A stretch of 64,000 nt of DNA from Dehalobacterium formicoaceticum (GTDB lineage: Bacteria > Bacillota > Dehalobacteriia > Dehalobacteriales > Dehalobacteriaceae), in contig NZ_CP022121.1 of NCBI RefSeq assembly GCF_002224645.1, positions 1,370,501 to 1,434,500 of the forward strand. The letters are read 5' to 3'. The notes below the pieces were generated by a model that saw only the letters and a program-made list of their open reading frames with translations, was not told the origin of the DNA and did not search any database. Below, in pieces: positions 53,101 through 62,311 of the stretch. The position numbers and the translations under genes are program-made. The stretch's first letter is position 1. Every line of letters begins with the position of its first letter.

Positions 53101-53775
53101 CTGCCCTCTAGAAAAGGGGCGACGATGAGAATTAATGAGATCGCCCGGGAAATAGACGCTTTGGGAACCATTAATCGGGGCGCGATCGAAGAGTATCAAA
53201 GGGTCTCTGAGCGATATGCATTTTTAACGGAGCAGCAACAGGATTTGGTCGAAGCTAAAACATCCCTGTTTAAGGTCATCGGTGAGATGGATCATATTAT
53301 GATCCGCCGTTTTCAGGATACCTTTGAACAAGTTAGTTTCCATTTTAACGAAACTTTTACCAAGCTTTTTGGCGGCGGCAGTGCCCAACTGCGCTTGACC
53401 GATCAGGAAAATATCTTAGAGACCGGTGTAGATCTGGTGGTGCAGCCTCCGGGGAAAAAATTACAGCATCTTAATTTGCTCTCCGGGGGAGAAAAGGCCA
53501 TGACGGGGATTGCCCTTCTTTTTGCCATTCTCAATGTCAAGCCCAGCCCTTTTTGCGTCTTGGATGAAATTGAGGCAGCTTTGGATGAGGCCAATGTGGA
53601 TCGCTTTGCCTCCTATATGCATGAACTTTCTCAAGTAAGTCAATTTATCGCTGTTTCCCACCGCCAGGGAACCATGGAGATCGCAGATGTGTTGTATGGC
53701 ATTACCATGGAGGAAAACGGGGTCTCCAAATGCTTATCTGTAAAACTGTCGGATCTGGAAGTGATTAGTGCTTAA
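50197..53775 (+). CDS. smc: Chromosome segregation protein SMC
   Basis: A 1192-residue SMC. Walker A is GPNGSGKSN near residue 32; two long coiled coils flank a hinge (about residues 500-650, including AAAGVVGVMAELIKVP and GGSLSGG); the C-terminal ABC signature is LLSGGEKAMTGIALLF with CVLDEIEAALDEANVDRF as Walker B and D-loop. It organises and separates the chromosome with ScpA and ScpB. Length is normal. The metallo-hydrolase and ftsY follow on the same strand. Confidence 0.98.
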   Translation: MHLKSIELQGFKSFIHKTKLEFGPGVSVIVGPNGSGKSNITDAIRWVLGEQSVKTLRGSKMEDVIFSGTKKRKPLGMAEVCLVLDNSDGFLPLEFNEVSIIRRTYRSGEGEYLINNAPCRLKDIHQLFQDTGMGTDGFSIISQGKVDEILSAKAEDRRSIIEETAGIVKYRNRKKEAARKLQDTEQSLDRIRDIIYELASQVEPLREQAERAEEYRALKEESDRLEINLLVHTMEDTWAKLNEAQTTGEKKQQELMETEAQRGKNEAHIEELRLRLAKWDEEINGLQQNVFQVFRQLEQEESEGKLKRARRDAIREELGKYEKEIETLIQGSSQLAQNIALEEERYHTLQGSVRNYRDLIKAREDAQMEKSSGIITMERNIENLKNNSFDLMQHMAELRNKISACSQKAKTLDHLWSKSKEQEKEFMQFMEENEEKQKELGVGTEGMRREMTLAEESLSHLTQKIRVTEKTAEQLNARQMDQREQLQSSKARLNLLQEMQHDYEGYFPGVKAVLLAARKKHLAAAGVVGVMAELIKVPDRVRLAVETALGGGLQDIVTETDVDAKKMIEYLKGIKGGRATFLPLNVIHRPENQELTMKIQGQKGVLGFASELITCETKVRPAVDFLLKRILVVEDMDAALIAARTLKHQVRIVTLEGDQIHSGGSLSGGSQQKKGGNLLSRINEMGVLEQRVKNLTREFQISEQSLADCREGLQREKNILEQKQDQLREWEHQLLQNQREEGQLKEARTMAEKNLQAVREEIFDNRREKEALHREEKLLTEAKAEQEKENENLTAALLSLQEELKEQKANLNEKSDDLTAAKVKLAGVTQEEGEVVRTLQRLSEEKESRHALQAKKQEEARILELELAEKETGILEGSKRLLDLSREKEALEGRLNEEKHNRTAEHQYLTGLEKEDREMSKIQAQLNQELHQWELKRNRWEMEWEKQRERMEEKFSLTFEKALLKKEELPSRKGATMRINEIAREIDALGTINRGAIEEYQRVSERYAFLTEQQQDLVEAKTSLFKVIGEMDHIMIRRFQDTFEQVSFHFNETFTKLFGGGSAQLRLTDQENILETGVDLVVQPPGKKLQHLNLLSGGEKAMTGIALLFAILNVKPSPFCVLDEIEAALDEANVDRFASYMHELSQVSQFIAVSHRQGTMEIADVLYGITMEENGVSKCLSVKLSDLEVISA

Positions 53776-53789
53776 AGAAAGAGGTGGTT

Positions 53790-54554
53790 ATGATCTGTCA
53801 AATTACCTACGTTGCCAATGCCGGTGTATTACTGGATTTTCAGGGCCAACAAATCCTGATTGATGGATTATGCTCTGCCGATATTGCACCCTTTCATGGG
53901 CTGCCGGAACCTATTAGAAAGAAAATCATGGAGAGCATCCCTCCTTATCATAATATTCAATTATTACTTTTTACCCACCATCATGGGGATCATTTTGATG
54001 CTTCCAGCACGGTGCAGTTTTTGGAAAAGCACCCCCAAGCCTGTGTCATCGGCAGTCAGGAAACCATTGATCAGATTGTGCATTTGGAGGCGAAGCTGAT
54101 TTCCCGGAGTTTCAGTCAGGAATCTGCACCCAGGCAAAGGAATAGATGTTTTCAAAGCCGAGATCTTGCCGTTCATTTATGCCCCATGGTTCATATGGGA
54201 CGGGACTATGAAAAAGTGGATCATCTTGCCTATCTGATTGAAGGAATGGGCAAGAAAATTCTCCATGTGGGTGATGCCAATCCCGTTTCGGAAAACTTTG
54301 AACATCTGTATCTGCTGGAGTCTTCAGTGGATTTATTGATTGCTCCTTTTCCCTATCTGACCCGTCCTTCAGCACGGCAAGTGATTGAAAATTATATCCG
54401 GCCGAAACAAATTGCTGCCCTTCATCTGCCCCGGAGGGAGAGGGATGATGAGAGATGGATTGCGGCGACGATGAAAAGCTATCATCGGGTGCAGGACCAT
54501 TTTATCCCCACCGTTTTCTTTAAAGAAACAGGTGAGAGCATCAAGATCTCCTGA
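53790..54554 (+). CDS. Metallo-beta-lactamase-fold hydrolase (UlaG-like)
   Basis: A 254-residue metal-dependent hydrolase with THHHGDHFDASS near residue 62, further His in PMVHMGRDYEKVDH, and ILHVGDANP for the metal-binding Asp. The compact layout resembles UlaG-type L-ascorbate lactonase or RNase Z relatives rather than true beta-lactamases. Start at ATG 53790 after AAGAGGTGG; an upstream GTG in frame is less likely. Function unknown. It lies between smc and ftsY. Confidence 0.8.
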   Translation: MICQITYVANAGVLLDFQGQQILIDGLCSADIAPFHGLPEPIRKKIMESIPPYHNIQLLLFTHHHGDHFDASSTVQFLEKHPQACVIGSQETIDQIVHLEAKLISRSFSQESAPRQRNRCFQSRDLAVHLCPMVHMGRDYEKVDHLAYLIEGMGKKILHVGDANPVSENFEHLYLLESSVDLLIAPFPYLTRPSARQVIENYIRPKQIAALHLPRRERDDERWIAATMKSYHRVQDHFIPTVFFKETGESIKIS

Positions 54555-54672
54555 TCTTTGGTGGGAGCGGTTTTCTTAAATTCGTCCGGTAGTAATCATA
54601 AAATTAGTATGATAAAATATGGATAAGGCCAGGAGGCCAATAGAACAAGGTGCAGATAAGGAGGATTACGGG

Positions 54673-55602
54673 TTGGGTTTTTTTAATAAGTTAAAAGAGG
54701 GTTTGACAAAAACCCGTCAGGGTTTTGTGGAGAAGGTCTCCACGGTGTTGACCTTCAACAAAACCATTGATGAAGATCTTTTTGAAGAGCTGGAAGAAAC
54801 GTTGATTCAAGCCGATGTGGGCGTCAATACCTCCATGAAACTGGTGGAAACGATGCGGCGGCGCGTGAAAGAAAGAAAACTGAAGGATGCTTCCCAGCTT
54901 CGGGAAGTCATGAAAGAAGAAATTGCTCATATCTTAGTAGGGGACAATGACGAACTGGGCTTAAATGTGGACAAAGACAAAAAGAATGTCATTTTAGTGG
55001 TGGGGGTCAATGGGGCCGGTAAAACCACCACCATCGGCAAACTGGCTCATCGTTTGAAGAAGGAAAATCATCGGGTTTTGCTTGCGGCAGGAGATACTTT
55101 TCGGGCCGCGGCCATTGATCAGCTGCTCATTTGGGGTCAGCGGGTCGGGGTAGAGGTTATTCACAATCAGGAAGGGTCTGATCCCGGGGCTGTTGTGTTT
55201 GATGCCTGTAAATCCTTAGCTTCCCGTCGGGATAATGTGCTGATCATTGATACCGCCGGTCGGCTGCAAAATAAAACTAACTTAATGGAAGAGCTGCGCA
55301 AGGTGGGAAAAATCCTTGCTCGGGAATTACCGGAGGCGAATGTTGAGGTTCTGTTGGTTTTGGATGCCACCACCGGCCAAAATGCCATTTCCCAAGCCCA
55401 ACTGTTCAGTGAAGTGGTCAACGTAACCGGGATTTGCCTTACGAAGCTGGATGGTACCGCAAAGGGTGGTGTCATTGTGGGTATTCGGGATGAACTGAAA
55501 ATCCCTGTCAAGCTGATCGGTATTGGAGAAGGGATTGATGATCTGAAAGATTTTCAGGCTGAGGAGTTTGCCGAGGCCTTATTTGCAGAGGAGGAAGCAT
55601 AA
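54673..55602 (+). CDS. ftsY: Signal recognition particle receptor FtsY
   Basis: A 309-residue SRP GTPase with GVNGAGKTTTIGKLA (G1), DTAGRLQNKTNLMEEL (G3), TKLDGTAKGG (G4) and an N domain (FFNKLKEGLTKTRQGFVEKV). It docks ribosomes with SRP at the membrane. Start chosen at TTG 54673, 8 bases after AAGGAGG; an in-frame ATG at 54619 would add 18 residues without a good ribosome site. The N-terminal acidic A domain is short. Confidence 0.95.
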   Translation: MGFFNKLKEGLTKTRQGFVEKVSTVLTFNKTIDEDLFEELEETLIQADVGVNTSMKLVETMRRRVKERKLKDASQLREVMKEEIAHILVGDNDELGLNVDKDKKNVILVVGVNGAGKTTTIGKLAHRLKKENHRVLLAAGDTFRAAAIDQLLIWGQRVGVEVIHNQEGSDPGAVVFDACKSLASRRDNVLIIDTAGRLQNKTNLMEELRKVGKILARELPEANVEVLLVLDATTGQNAISQAQLFSEVVNVTGICLTKLDGTAKGGVIVGIRDELKIPVKLIGIGEGIDDLKDFQAEEFAEALFAEEEA

Positions 55603-56376
55603 ATGGCACCCAAAATCGCAATTATTGGAGGAACCGGCGTTTACAATCCGGATATTTTATCAGATGTTCAGGAAATGATTGTGGAAAATGTGTACGGCAA
55701 AGCGAAGATGGCAAAGGGCACTTACCAGGGAAAAGAAATCATCTTTCTGGCTCGCCATGGCGCCACTCATTCCCTGCCGCCCCATTTAATCAATTACCGG
55801 GCGAATATCCGGGCCTTAAAAGAGATGGGTGTGGAAAGGGTGCTGGCTACGGCGGCAGTAGGTTCCCTGAATGAAACGATGGCCCCGGGAAGCTTTGTCC
55901 TGGTGGATCAGTTTTTAGATTTCACCAAAAACCGCATCAGTACTTTTTTTGATGGAGGGGAACAGGGGGTTACCCATACGGATATGACCAATCCTTATTG
56001 CCCTCAATTAATAAAGGTTCTGGCCCAAGAGGGGCAGAATTTGCCGATTACGGTGCATCAAGGAGGCACTTATGTTACTGCGGAAGGACCTCGTTTTGAA
56101 ACACCGGCAGAAATTCGCATGTTTAAAATGCTGGGGGGAGATGTGGTTGGTATGACCAGTGTCCCGGAAGTGGTTTTAGCTCGGGAAGCGGGCCTTTGCT
56201 ATGCCACCATTGGCATGGTGACGAATTTTGCCGCCGGCATTTCTCCCACGGAGTTATCCCACCAAGAGGTACTTGATGTGATGTCTGAGAACAGTGCTAA
56301 TTTGTCCAAACTACTGATGAAAACAGTGGAAAATATGCCGGAGGAACGTACCTGTAAATGCGGCATTGCTTCTTGA
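55603..56376 (+). CDS. mtnP: 5'-methylthioadenosine / 5'-deoxyadenosine phosphorylase
   Basis: A 257-residue nucleoside phosphorylase with GGTGVYNPDIL, ARHGATHSLPPHLINYRANI and EGPRFETPAEIRMFK, the MTAP signatures. It splits methylthioadenosine, and in many bacteria 5'-deoxyadenosine, into adenine and a ribose-1-phosphate derivative. It starts directly after the ftsY stop and leads a four-gene salvage run. Confidence 0.93.
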   Translation: MAPKIAIIGGTGVYNPDILSDVQEMIVENVYGKAKMAKGTYQGKEIIFLARHGATHSLPPHLINYRANIRALKEMGVERVLATAAVGSLNETMAPGSFVLVDQFLDFTKNRISTFFDGGEQGVTHTDMTNPYCPQLIKVLAQEGQNLPITVHQGGTYVTAEGPRFETPAEIRMFKMLGGDVVGMTSVPEVVLAREAGLCYATIGMVTNFAAGISPTELSHQEVLDVMSENSANLSKLLMKTVENMPEERTCKCGIAS

Positions 56377-56402
56377 AATAAATGAAGGATAGGTGGTTCT
56401 CG

Positions 56403-57431
56403 ATGCTTGAAACCATGCGCTGGGCAGACCATCAGCTGATTTTATTGGATCAGACCAAGTTGCCCGGCGAAGTGTGTTATTTTACCTGTACAAACTATCA
56501 AGATGTGGTTGACGCCATCAAAAGGCTGGTGGTACGGGGTGCTCCTGCCATTGGTGCTGCCGCGGCCTACGGCATGGTTTTGGCTGCCTGGTCAGGGAGT
56601 CAGAAGGACTCGGCCGCTTTTCATGAAGAACTGGGTCACGCTGCCCGGGAATTAGCAGCTTCCCGACCTACGGCGGTCAATCTTTTCTGGGCTTTGGACC
56701 GGATGAAGCAACGCATAAACCCGGCGCAAGCACCGGCCATGATCTATCAAACCCTCCTTGAGGAGGCTCATGGAATCCTAAGGGAGGATCTGATCCTGAA
56801 TCAGAAAATGGGCCGGCTGGGCCAAGAGCTGATTCCTCAAGCAGGGTCAATCCTCACTCATTGCAATGCCGGAGCATTGGCCACGGGCGGCTATGGCACC
56901 GCTTTGGGTGTGATTCGTGCCGCCCATGAAGCCGGGAAAAAGGTGCAGGTTTTCGCGGATGAAACCCGGCCTCTCCTCCAGGGGGCCCGCCTGACAGCTT
57001 TTGAATTGATGGAGGAAAATATCCCCGTGACCTTGATTACGGACAGTATGGCAGGTTCTGTGATGCAAAAGGGGTGGGTTGATCTGGTGCTGGTGGGAGC
57101 AGACCGGATCACAGCCAACGGCGACGTGGCCAATAAAATCGGCACTTACAGCCTGGCGGTATTGGCTCATGCCCATGGCATCCCTTTTTATGTGGCGGCC
57201 CCGGTCAGTACCTTTGATTTAACTCTTGCTGCGGGGGAGGATATCCCGATTGAAGAAAGAAGCCCGGAAGAAGTACGGAACATTTTCGGGTTTCAGAGCG
57301 CGCCCTTGGATGTACCTGTATTTAATCCGGCTTTTGATGTCACCCCCCATCATTTGATTTCGGCCATTATAACGGAAAAAGGTATCATCCACCATCCTGA
57401 TCAGGAAATTATTAAAAAAATAATCCTATAA
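56403..57431 (+). CDS. mtnA: Methylthioribose-1-phosphate isomerase
   Basis: A 342-residue enzyme of the MtnA/eIF2B family: DQTKLPGEVCYF, VRGAPAIGAAAAYGM, THCNAGALATGGYGTALGV with the catalytic Cys, and VGADRITANGDVANKIGT with the catalytic Asp. It isomerises 5-methylthioribose-1-phosphate (or 5-deoxyribose-1-phosphate) to the ribulose form. Start chosen at ATG 56403 after AGGTGG; an in-frame ATG at 56382 precedes that site. Next gene is a class II aldolase. Confidence 0.94.
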   Translation: MLETMRWADHQLILLDQTKLPGEVCYFTCTNYQDVVDAIKRLVVRGAPAIGAAAAYGMVLAAWSGSQKDSAAFHEELGHAARELAASRPTAVNLFWALDRMKQRINPAQAPAMIYQTLLEEAHGILREDLILNQKMGRLGQELIPQAGSILTHCNAGALATGGYGTALGVIRAAHEAGKKVQVFADETRPLLQGARLTAFELMEENIPVTLITDSMAGSVMQKGWVDLVLVGADRITANGDVANKIGTYSLAVLAHAHGIPFYVAAPVSTFDLTLAAGEDIPIEERSPEEVRNIFGFQSAPLDVPVFNPAFDVTPHHLISAIITEKGIIHHPDQEIIKKIIL

Positions 57432-57459
57432 GTGAACAGCCGGTCTGAGGAGGATTTTT

Positions 57460-58122
57460 GTGATTATTCATTCTGCAGTACAATTAAAAGATCAAATCAT
57501 CCAGGTGGGTAAAAAGCTGGTTGATGCTCAGCTGGTGGTGGGTACCTGGGGCAATATCAGCTGCCGCGTTCCCAACCATAAAAACTATCATATTACCCCC
57601 AGCGGGATGATTTATCATCAATTAAAATCGGGGGATATTGTGACCATGAATTTCGCCGGGGAGGTTGTAGAGGGAGACAGAAAACCTTCTTCAGAATTCA
57701 TTCTGCATCAAGAAATCTATAAAGCACGATCCGACGTAGGGGCTGTCGTTCATACTCACAGTAATTATGCCTGTTCTTTTGCCGTAGCCCAGGAACGGAT
57801 TCCCCCTGTTTTAGAGGAAGCGGCCCAGTTAATTGGCGGGCCGGTGGAAGTTGCCCGTTACGCACCCCCCGGTTCTCTGAAATTGGCTATTCATGGGGTA
57901 CGCGCCTTGGAAAACAGGAATGCCGTACTTTTAGCGAACCATGGTGTCGTGGCGGTAGGACGTTCCTTGGAGGAAGCTTTTACCGTAGCTGTATTAGTGG
58001 AAAAACTCGCCCAGGTTTTTTTAAACGCCAAATCTCTGGGCACGGCCCATGTTTTGAATGATGTGGAAACCAAAAACTTGCGAGAAAGTTTCTTGAAACA
58101 TTACGGACAAAGTAAGAAGTAA
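57460..58122 (+). CDS. Class II aldolase (fuculose-phosphate aldolase type)
   Basis: A 220-residue class II aldolase/adducin-type protein. WGNISCRV and SSEFILHQEIYK are typical; zinc ligands are VVHTHSNYA and the distal ANHGVVAVG. GTG start 57460 after GAGGAGG. Placed between mtnA and the deaminase it probably splits 5-deoxyribulose-1-phosphate or methylthioribulose-1-phosphate into dihydroxyacetone phosphate and an aldehyde, as in the bacterial DHAP shunt, rather than acting as MtnB. The assignment rests on the neighbours. Confidence 0.85.
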   Translation: MIIHSAVQLKDQIIQVGKKLVDAQLVVGTWGNISCRVPNHKNYHITPSGMIYHQLKSGDIVTMNFAGEVVEGDRKPSSEFILHQEIYKARSDVGAVVHTHSNYACSFAVAQERIPPVLEEAAQLIGGPVEVARYAPPGSLKLAIHGVRALENRNAVLLANHGVVAVGRSLEEAFTVAVLVEKLAQVFLNAKSLGTAHVLNDVETKNLRESFLKHYGQSKK

Positions 58123-58135
58123 ATGAGGTGCAAGG

Positions 58136-59443
58136 ATGAAGATATTAATTAAAAATGCTCTGATTTACCCCATGACAGAAGAAGCAGCCGCAAGGGAAGA
58201 ACCTTGTATCCGGGGAAATATTGCAATTTCTCAGGGCAAAATCAGCGGGGTGGGGCAGATCTCGGATGAGGAGGATTTTGACAAAATCATTGACGGCACC
58301 GATTGTGTGGCCATCCCAGGTCTAGTCAATACCCATACCCACGGGGCGATGACACTTTTGCGCAGTTATGCTGACGACATGCCCTTAATGGATTGGCTGC
58401 AGAAAAAGATTTGGCCGATCGAAAATTTGATGACCGATGCAGATATTTATTGGGGTACTTTGCTCAGCATTGTAGAAATGATTAAGTCCGGCACCACCAC
58501 CTTTGCAGACATGTATATTATGATGGATCAAGTGGCCCGCGCGGTAGATGAAAGCGGTATGCGGGGGGTATTGGCCCGGGGGATGACCGGCCTGGGTGCT
58601 AATGGGGAGAAGGCCTTGCTTGAATCCGTTGATTTTATCAAAAATTGGCAGGGCAAGGGAGAAGGACGGATTACCACCATGATGGGCCCTCATGCCCCTT
58701 ATACCTGTCCGCCGGATTTTCTGAAAAAAGCCCTCAGCTATGTGGAACAGCTAGGTGTGGGCATCCATATTCATTTAGCAGAAACCCTGACTGAAGTGGC
58801 TGATATCGAAAAAGAGTACGGTAAAAGGCCTGTTGCCTTGATGGATGAGGTCGGTTTGTTTCAGCATCATGTTTTAGCGGCCCATGTGGTTCATGTCAAT
58901 GAGCAAGAGATAGAACTCCTAGCTGATAAAAAGGTGAAAGTTGCCCATAATCCTCAAAGCAATATGAAGCTGGCCAGTGGCATTGCTCCTGTGGCTCAGA
59001 TGCTTAAGAAAGGGATTACTGTTGCCATCGGTACGGACGGCGCTTCCAGCAATAATAATTTGGATATGATTGAAGAGATGAGAACAGCCAGTTTTCTGCA
59101 GAAGGTAGCTGCCATGGATCCCACAGTTCTTCCAGCTTATCAGGTACTGGCAATGGCAACCCGTAACGGCGCCGATGCTTTGAATTTAACCGGGGAAATC
59201 GGTCAGATTGCGGTGGGGAAAAAAGCAGATATCATCTTGGTTGACTTTCATCAGCCCCATCTTTATCCTCATCATGATGCAGCAGCTCACCTTGTCTACG
59301 CCGCCAAGGGGAGCGATGTTAAGACGGTTCTGATTGATGGTAAGGTCGTGATGGAGAACCGTCAACTGCTGACTCTGGACGAAGAACGCATTTTGTATGA
59401 AGCTGAGAAATGCACCCGCCGGTTGGTAGAGCAAGTGAATTAA
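58136..59443 (+). CDS. mtaD: 5'-methylthioadenosine / S-adenosylhomocysteine deaminase
   Basis: A 435-residue amidohydrolase. Metal-binding NTHTHGAMTLLR, GPHAPYTCPPDFL, HIHLAETLTE, AAHVVHVNEQE and GTDGASSNNNLDM are the MtaD/DadD signatures. It deaminates methylthioadenosine, SAH or 5'-deoxyadenosine. Together with mtnP, mtnA and the aldolase it would remove by-products of SAM use, including the 5'-deoxyadenosine of radical SAM enzymes. Confidence 0.9.
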   Translation: MKILIKNALIYPMTEEAAAREEPCIRGNIAISQGKISGVGQISDEEDFDKIIDGTDCVAIPGLVNTHTHGAMTLLRSYADDMPLMDWLQKKIWPIENLMTDADIYWGTLLSIVEMIKSGTTTFADMYIMMDQVARAVDESGMRGVLARGMTGLGANGEKALLESVDFIKNWQGKGEGRITTMMGPHAPYTCPPDFLKKALSYVEQLGVGIHIHLAETLTEVADIEKEYGKRPVALMDEVGLFQHHVLAAHVVHVNEQEIELLADKKVKVAHNPQSNMKLASGIAPVAQMLKKGITVAIGTDGASSNNNLDMIEEMRTASFLQKVAAMDPTVLPAYQVLAMATRNGADALNLTGEIGQIAVGKKADIILVDFHQPHLYPHHDAAAHLVYAAKGSDVKTVLIDGKVVMENRQLLTLDEERILYEAEKCTRRLVEQVN

Positions 59444-59454
59444 AAGGAGCGGTT

Positions 59455-60060
59455 ATGCAAAATTGGATTATCAGCCTCATGGGGCAATATGGCTACTTAG
59501 GTGTATTTTTGTTAATTACTTTGGAAAACGTTTTTCCGCCAATTCCTTCGGAAGTCATTCTCGCTTTAGGCGGATTTATGACAACTTATACGGATCTGAC
59601 TGTTTTTGGTGTGATCATCGCTGCCACCGTGGGATCTGTTTTTGGCGCCATGATCCTTTATGGCATCGGGTATCTCATTGATGTCGATAAGCTGGAAAAA
59701 ATTGTTGGGCGTTTCGGTTATTTTCTGGGCTTAAAGGTAACGGATGTGCACAGGGCCGGTTCCTGGTTTCAGCGTTATGGATATTGGACCGTGTTTTTTT
59801 GCCGCATGGTTCCAGTGATTCGCAGTCTCATTTCCATTCCTGCCGGGATGTCTCAGATGAAATTTCCCCTTTTTCTTGTCTATACTATCGCGGGAACGCT
59901 GATTTGGAACACCATTCTCGTGCAGGCGGGGGCGTTCCTGGGCGCATCCTGGGAAGATATCATCAAATTTATGAATACATATTCTTACGCTACGTATACA
60001 GTGCTGGGTCTGGGGATTTTGGCTTTTATTATTTTCCGTTTGATGAAGAAAAAATCCTAA
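59455..60060 (+). CDS. DedA family membrane protein
   Basis: A 201-residue integral membrane protein: YGYLGVFLLITLENVFPPIPSEVIL near the N-terminus, FFCRMVPVIRSLISIPAGMSQM and several hydrophobic segments, the DedA/SNARE-associated pattern. DedA proteins take part in lipid flipping or membrane homeostasis. Start at ATG 59455 after AAAGGAG; a longer frame begins inside mtaD. Confidence 0.9.
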   Translation: MQNWIISLMGQYGYLGVFLLITLENVFPPIPSEVILALGGFMTTYTDLTVFGVIIAATVGSVFGAMILYGIGYLIDVDKLEKIVGRFGYFLGLKVTDVHRAGSWFQRYGYWTVFFCRMVPVIRSLISIPAGMSQMKFPLFLVYTIAGTLIWNTILVQAGAFLGASWEDIIKFMNTYSYATYTVLGLGILAFIIFRLMKKKS

Positions 60061-60113
60061 GGATTTAAAAGCACGGGGGGAAAGCTTTTTAGTTTTCTTA
60101 ATGAATCTATAAC

Positions 60114-60156
60114 TTAAAATTTAAGAATACATATGATATAATGATAATAATTAGCA
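60114..60156 (+). promoter_or_regulatory. Catalase promoter with PerR/Fur-type box
   Basis: A -35-like TTAAAA at 60114, 17-base spacer and -10 TATAAT at 60137-60142. Overlapping its 3' side is TGATAATAATTAGCA at 60142-60156, which matches the 7-1-7 Fur/PerR palindrome in 13 of 14 arm positions. Repression by PerR and release by peroxide would be expected for a catalase gene. Not verified by comparison. Confidence 0.6.
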
Positions 60157-60219
60157 AAATGCTTATTAATATATACTCTTGCTTTCACAATAGTAAAAAT
60201 GATGAGAGAGGTGATTAGC

Positions 60220-61935
60220 ATGACAAACAATGATCCCATGCAAAAGAACAGGTTAGGTGAACCTTTACCCAGCCGAAACGATGTCAAAGGTGAACATGCC
60301 GGTATAACGCGTGAGAATGGTGCCCCAGTGATCAACAACCAAGATACGATGACCGCTGGACCAAGAGGGCCCCAAGTCCTTCAGGACGCCTGGCTGCTTG
60401 AGAAGCATGCTCATTTCAACCGCGAGCTTATCCCGGAGCGGCGCATGCATGCCAAAGGATCCGGAGCCTTCGGTGAATTCACAGTCACACACGACATCAC
60501 GAAATATTCGAAAGCGAAGATTTTTTCCCAGGTCGGGAAGAAAACCAAGATGTTCATGCGCTTTTCTACAGTAGCCGGTGAGCGGGGTGCTGCCGATGCA
60601 GAGCGGGATATCCGCGGTTTTGCCATGAAATATTACACCGAAGAGGGGAACTGGGATCTTGTAGGCAATAACACACCTGTTTTCTTTTTTCGGGATCCGA
60701 AAAAATTTGTTGATCTGAATCATGCTGTTAAGCGTGATCCCCGCACCAATATGCGCAGTCCCAATAATAACTGGGATTTTTGGACATCCCTTCCTGAATC
60801 ATTACTCCAGGTATCGATTATCATGAGTGACCGGGGTATTCCTTCTTCTTACCGTTATATGCATGGATTCTCCAGTCATGCATACAGCCTGATTAATGCA
60901 GCCAATGAGCGGGTATGGGTTAAATTCCATTTTCGCAGTCAGCAGGGCATCCAGAACTTGACGGACCAGGAAGCGGAAATGGTGGTGGCAAAGGATCGGG
61001 AAAGTCATCAGCGAGATCTCTATACAGCCGTCGAGAAGGGAATCTTCCCTAAATGGACCATGTTTATTCAGGTTATGACAGAAGAACAAGCCAGAAACAT
61101 GCCGTATAACCCCTTTGATTTGACTAAAATGTGGTTTAAGAAGGATTTCCCGCTGATTGAAGTGGGCGAAATCGTACTTAACAAGAATCCGGACAATTAT
61201 TTTGCCGACGTTGAGCAATCAGCCTTTAACCCCGCCAACAATGTGCCGGGTATTGGTTATTCTCCGGACCGTATGCTTCAGACCCGGTTATTTGCTTATG
61301 GAGACGCCCAGCGCTATCGTCTTGGTGTCAACCATCATCAGATTCCTGTCAATGGCCCTCAGGGAGTAGAAAATCCTCATAGTTTTCATCGTGACGGCCA
61401 GATGAGAGTGGATGGAAACATGGGCAGCGAGCTTCATTATGAGCCCAACAGCTATGGCAATTGGACCGACCATCCCCAGACCGCCGAGCCGATTCAAGAA
61501 GGCGGCGATGTCTATCAGTATGACTTCCGTGCTGATGACCATGATTATTTTACTCAGCCGGGAATGCTTTTCCGAGGGATGAGCCCTGAACAAAAGCTGG
61601 TACTTTTTGAAAATACAGCACGGAACCTGGGGGACGCGACGCTGCAGATCAAGCATCGCCATATTAATCATTGTTACATGGCCGATCCCGAGTATGGCAA
61701 AGGAGTGGCTGAGGCTCTGGGTATCTCTTTTGACGATGTGGATCCGACACCGATGAAATCTGACAGCCACGATGCCTGGGTGCAGGATAATGCTCGTGGA
61801 GGGATAGACCTAAACGTGCCTACCATGCCTGCTAACCCTGCTACTGCCAAGGATTTGCCCCAGAACGGCCGCGATACCAATGCCAAAGATCCGGCTAGTT
61901 TGCATAGCTGGAAAGATGATCCCCAGTTGTTGTAG
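60220..61935 (+). CDS. katA: Monofunctional heme catalase
   Basis: A 571-residue catalase. Essential His is in [14 protein letters not shown], Asn in [12 protein letters not shown], and the heme-ligand Tyr in [14 protein letters not shown]. It breaks down hydrogen peroxide. The length is above the small-subunit type (about 480-500), with extra N-terminal ([10 protein letters not shown]) and C-terminal segments. Start at ATG 60220 after GAGAGGTG. A PerR/Fur-type box precedes it. Oxygen defence in an apparently anaerobic cell is known but worth noting. Confidence 0.96.
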   Translation: MTNNDPMQKNRLGEPLPSRNDVKGEHAGITRENGAPVINNQDTMTAGPRGPQVLQDAWLLEKHAHFNRELIPERRMHAKGSGAFGEFTVTHDITKYSKAKIFSQVGKKTKMFMRFSTVAGERGAADAERDIRGFAMKYYTEEGNWDLVGNNTPVFFFRDPKKFVDLNHAVKRDPRTNMRSPNNNWDFWTSLPESLLQVSIIMSDRGIPSSYRYMHGFSSHAYSLINAANERVWVKFHFRSQQGIQNLTDQEAEMVVAKDRESHQRDLYTAVEKGIFPKWTMFIQVMTEEQARNMPYNPFDLTKMWFKKDFPLIEVGEIVLNKNPDNYFADVEQSAFNPANNVPGIGYSPDRMLQTRLFAYGDAQRYRLGVNHHQIPVNGPQGVENPHSFHRDGQMRVDGNMGSELHYEPNSYGNWTDHPQTAEPIQEGGDVYQYDFRADDHDYFTQPGMLFRGMSPEQKLVLFENTARNLGDATLQIKHRHINHCYMADPEYGKGVAEALGISFDDVDPTPMKSDSHDAWVQDNARGGIDLNVPTMPANPATAKDLPQNGRDTNAKDPASLHSWKDDPQLL

Positions 61936-62311
61936 TGGGCACTCGGCAAGAAAACCCCAATTATAATTATGATTGCCGATGATTTATTTTCGATAAAGGA
62001 CGCTTAGTTCCTGATCGGTTCAACTAACTGTCAGTAGGGGATGAAGAAAACCCCTGCTGACAGAAGTTTCGCTTTTTGAGGATGAGGTTCAAGACGCCAG
62101 CTGCTGTTTTGCACCTCATCTTTCTGTTTTGCCCATGAAAATCAGGGAACAAATGACCCAATTATTTCGTCAATAAGTTGGTAAAGTTTCTGCTATCTTT
62201 GGACTATGGATGGAGCTCCTGAAACTCTATAAAAAGTTCGAAAATTTGCAGGAAGATGAATGCCTCTGAGGGAATTAAGAACAGAGGAAAAGAATGAAAG
62301 GAGGAGATGGT
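61936..62311. other. 376-bp intergenic region after catalase
   Basis: No gene is seen. It contains a short inverted repeat CGGCAA at 61954-61959 with TTGCCG near 61974, which could be a terminator, the 78-bp repeat copy 2 at 61993-62070, and a stretch with no recognised feature up to the ribosome site AAAGGAGG just before 62312. Confidence 0.6.
61993..62070 (-). repeat. 78-bp hairpin repeat, copy 2 (inverted)
   Basis: Reverse-complement match to 6723-6800. The stem CTGTCAGTAGGGG at 62028-62040 pairs with CCCCTGCTGACAG at 62051-62063. Compared with copy 1, the third pair is G-C instead of A-T, a compensatory change, and one T-A pair has become a T-G wobble. It begins about 57 bases after the catalase stop. 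Confidence 0.85.
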
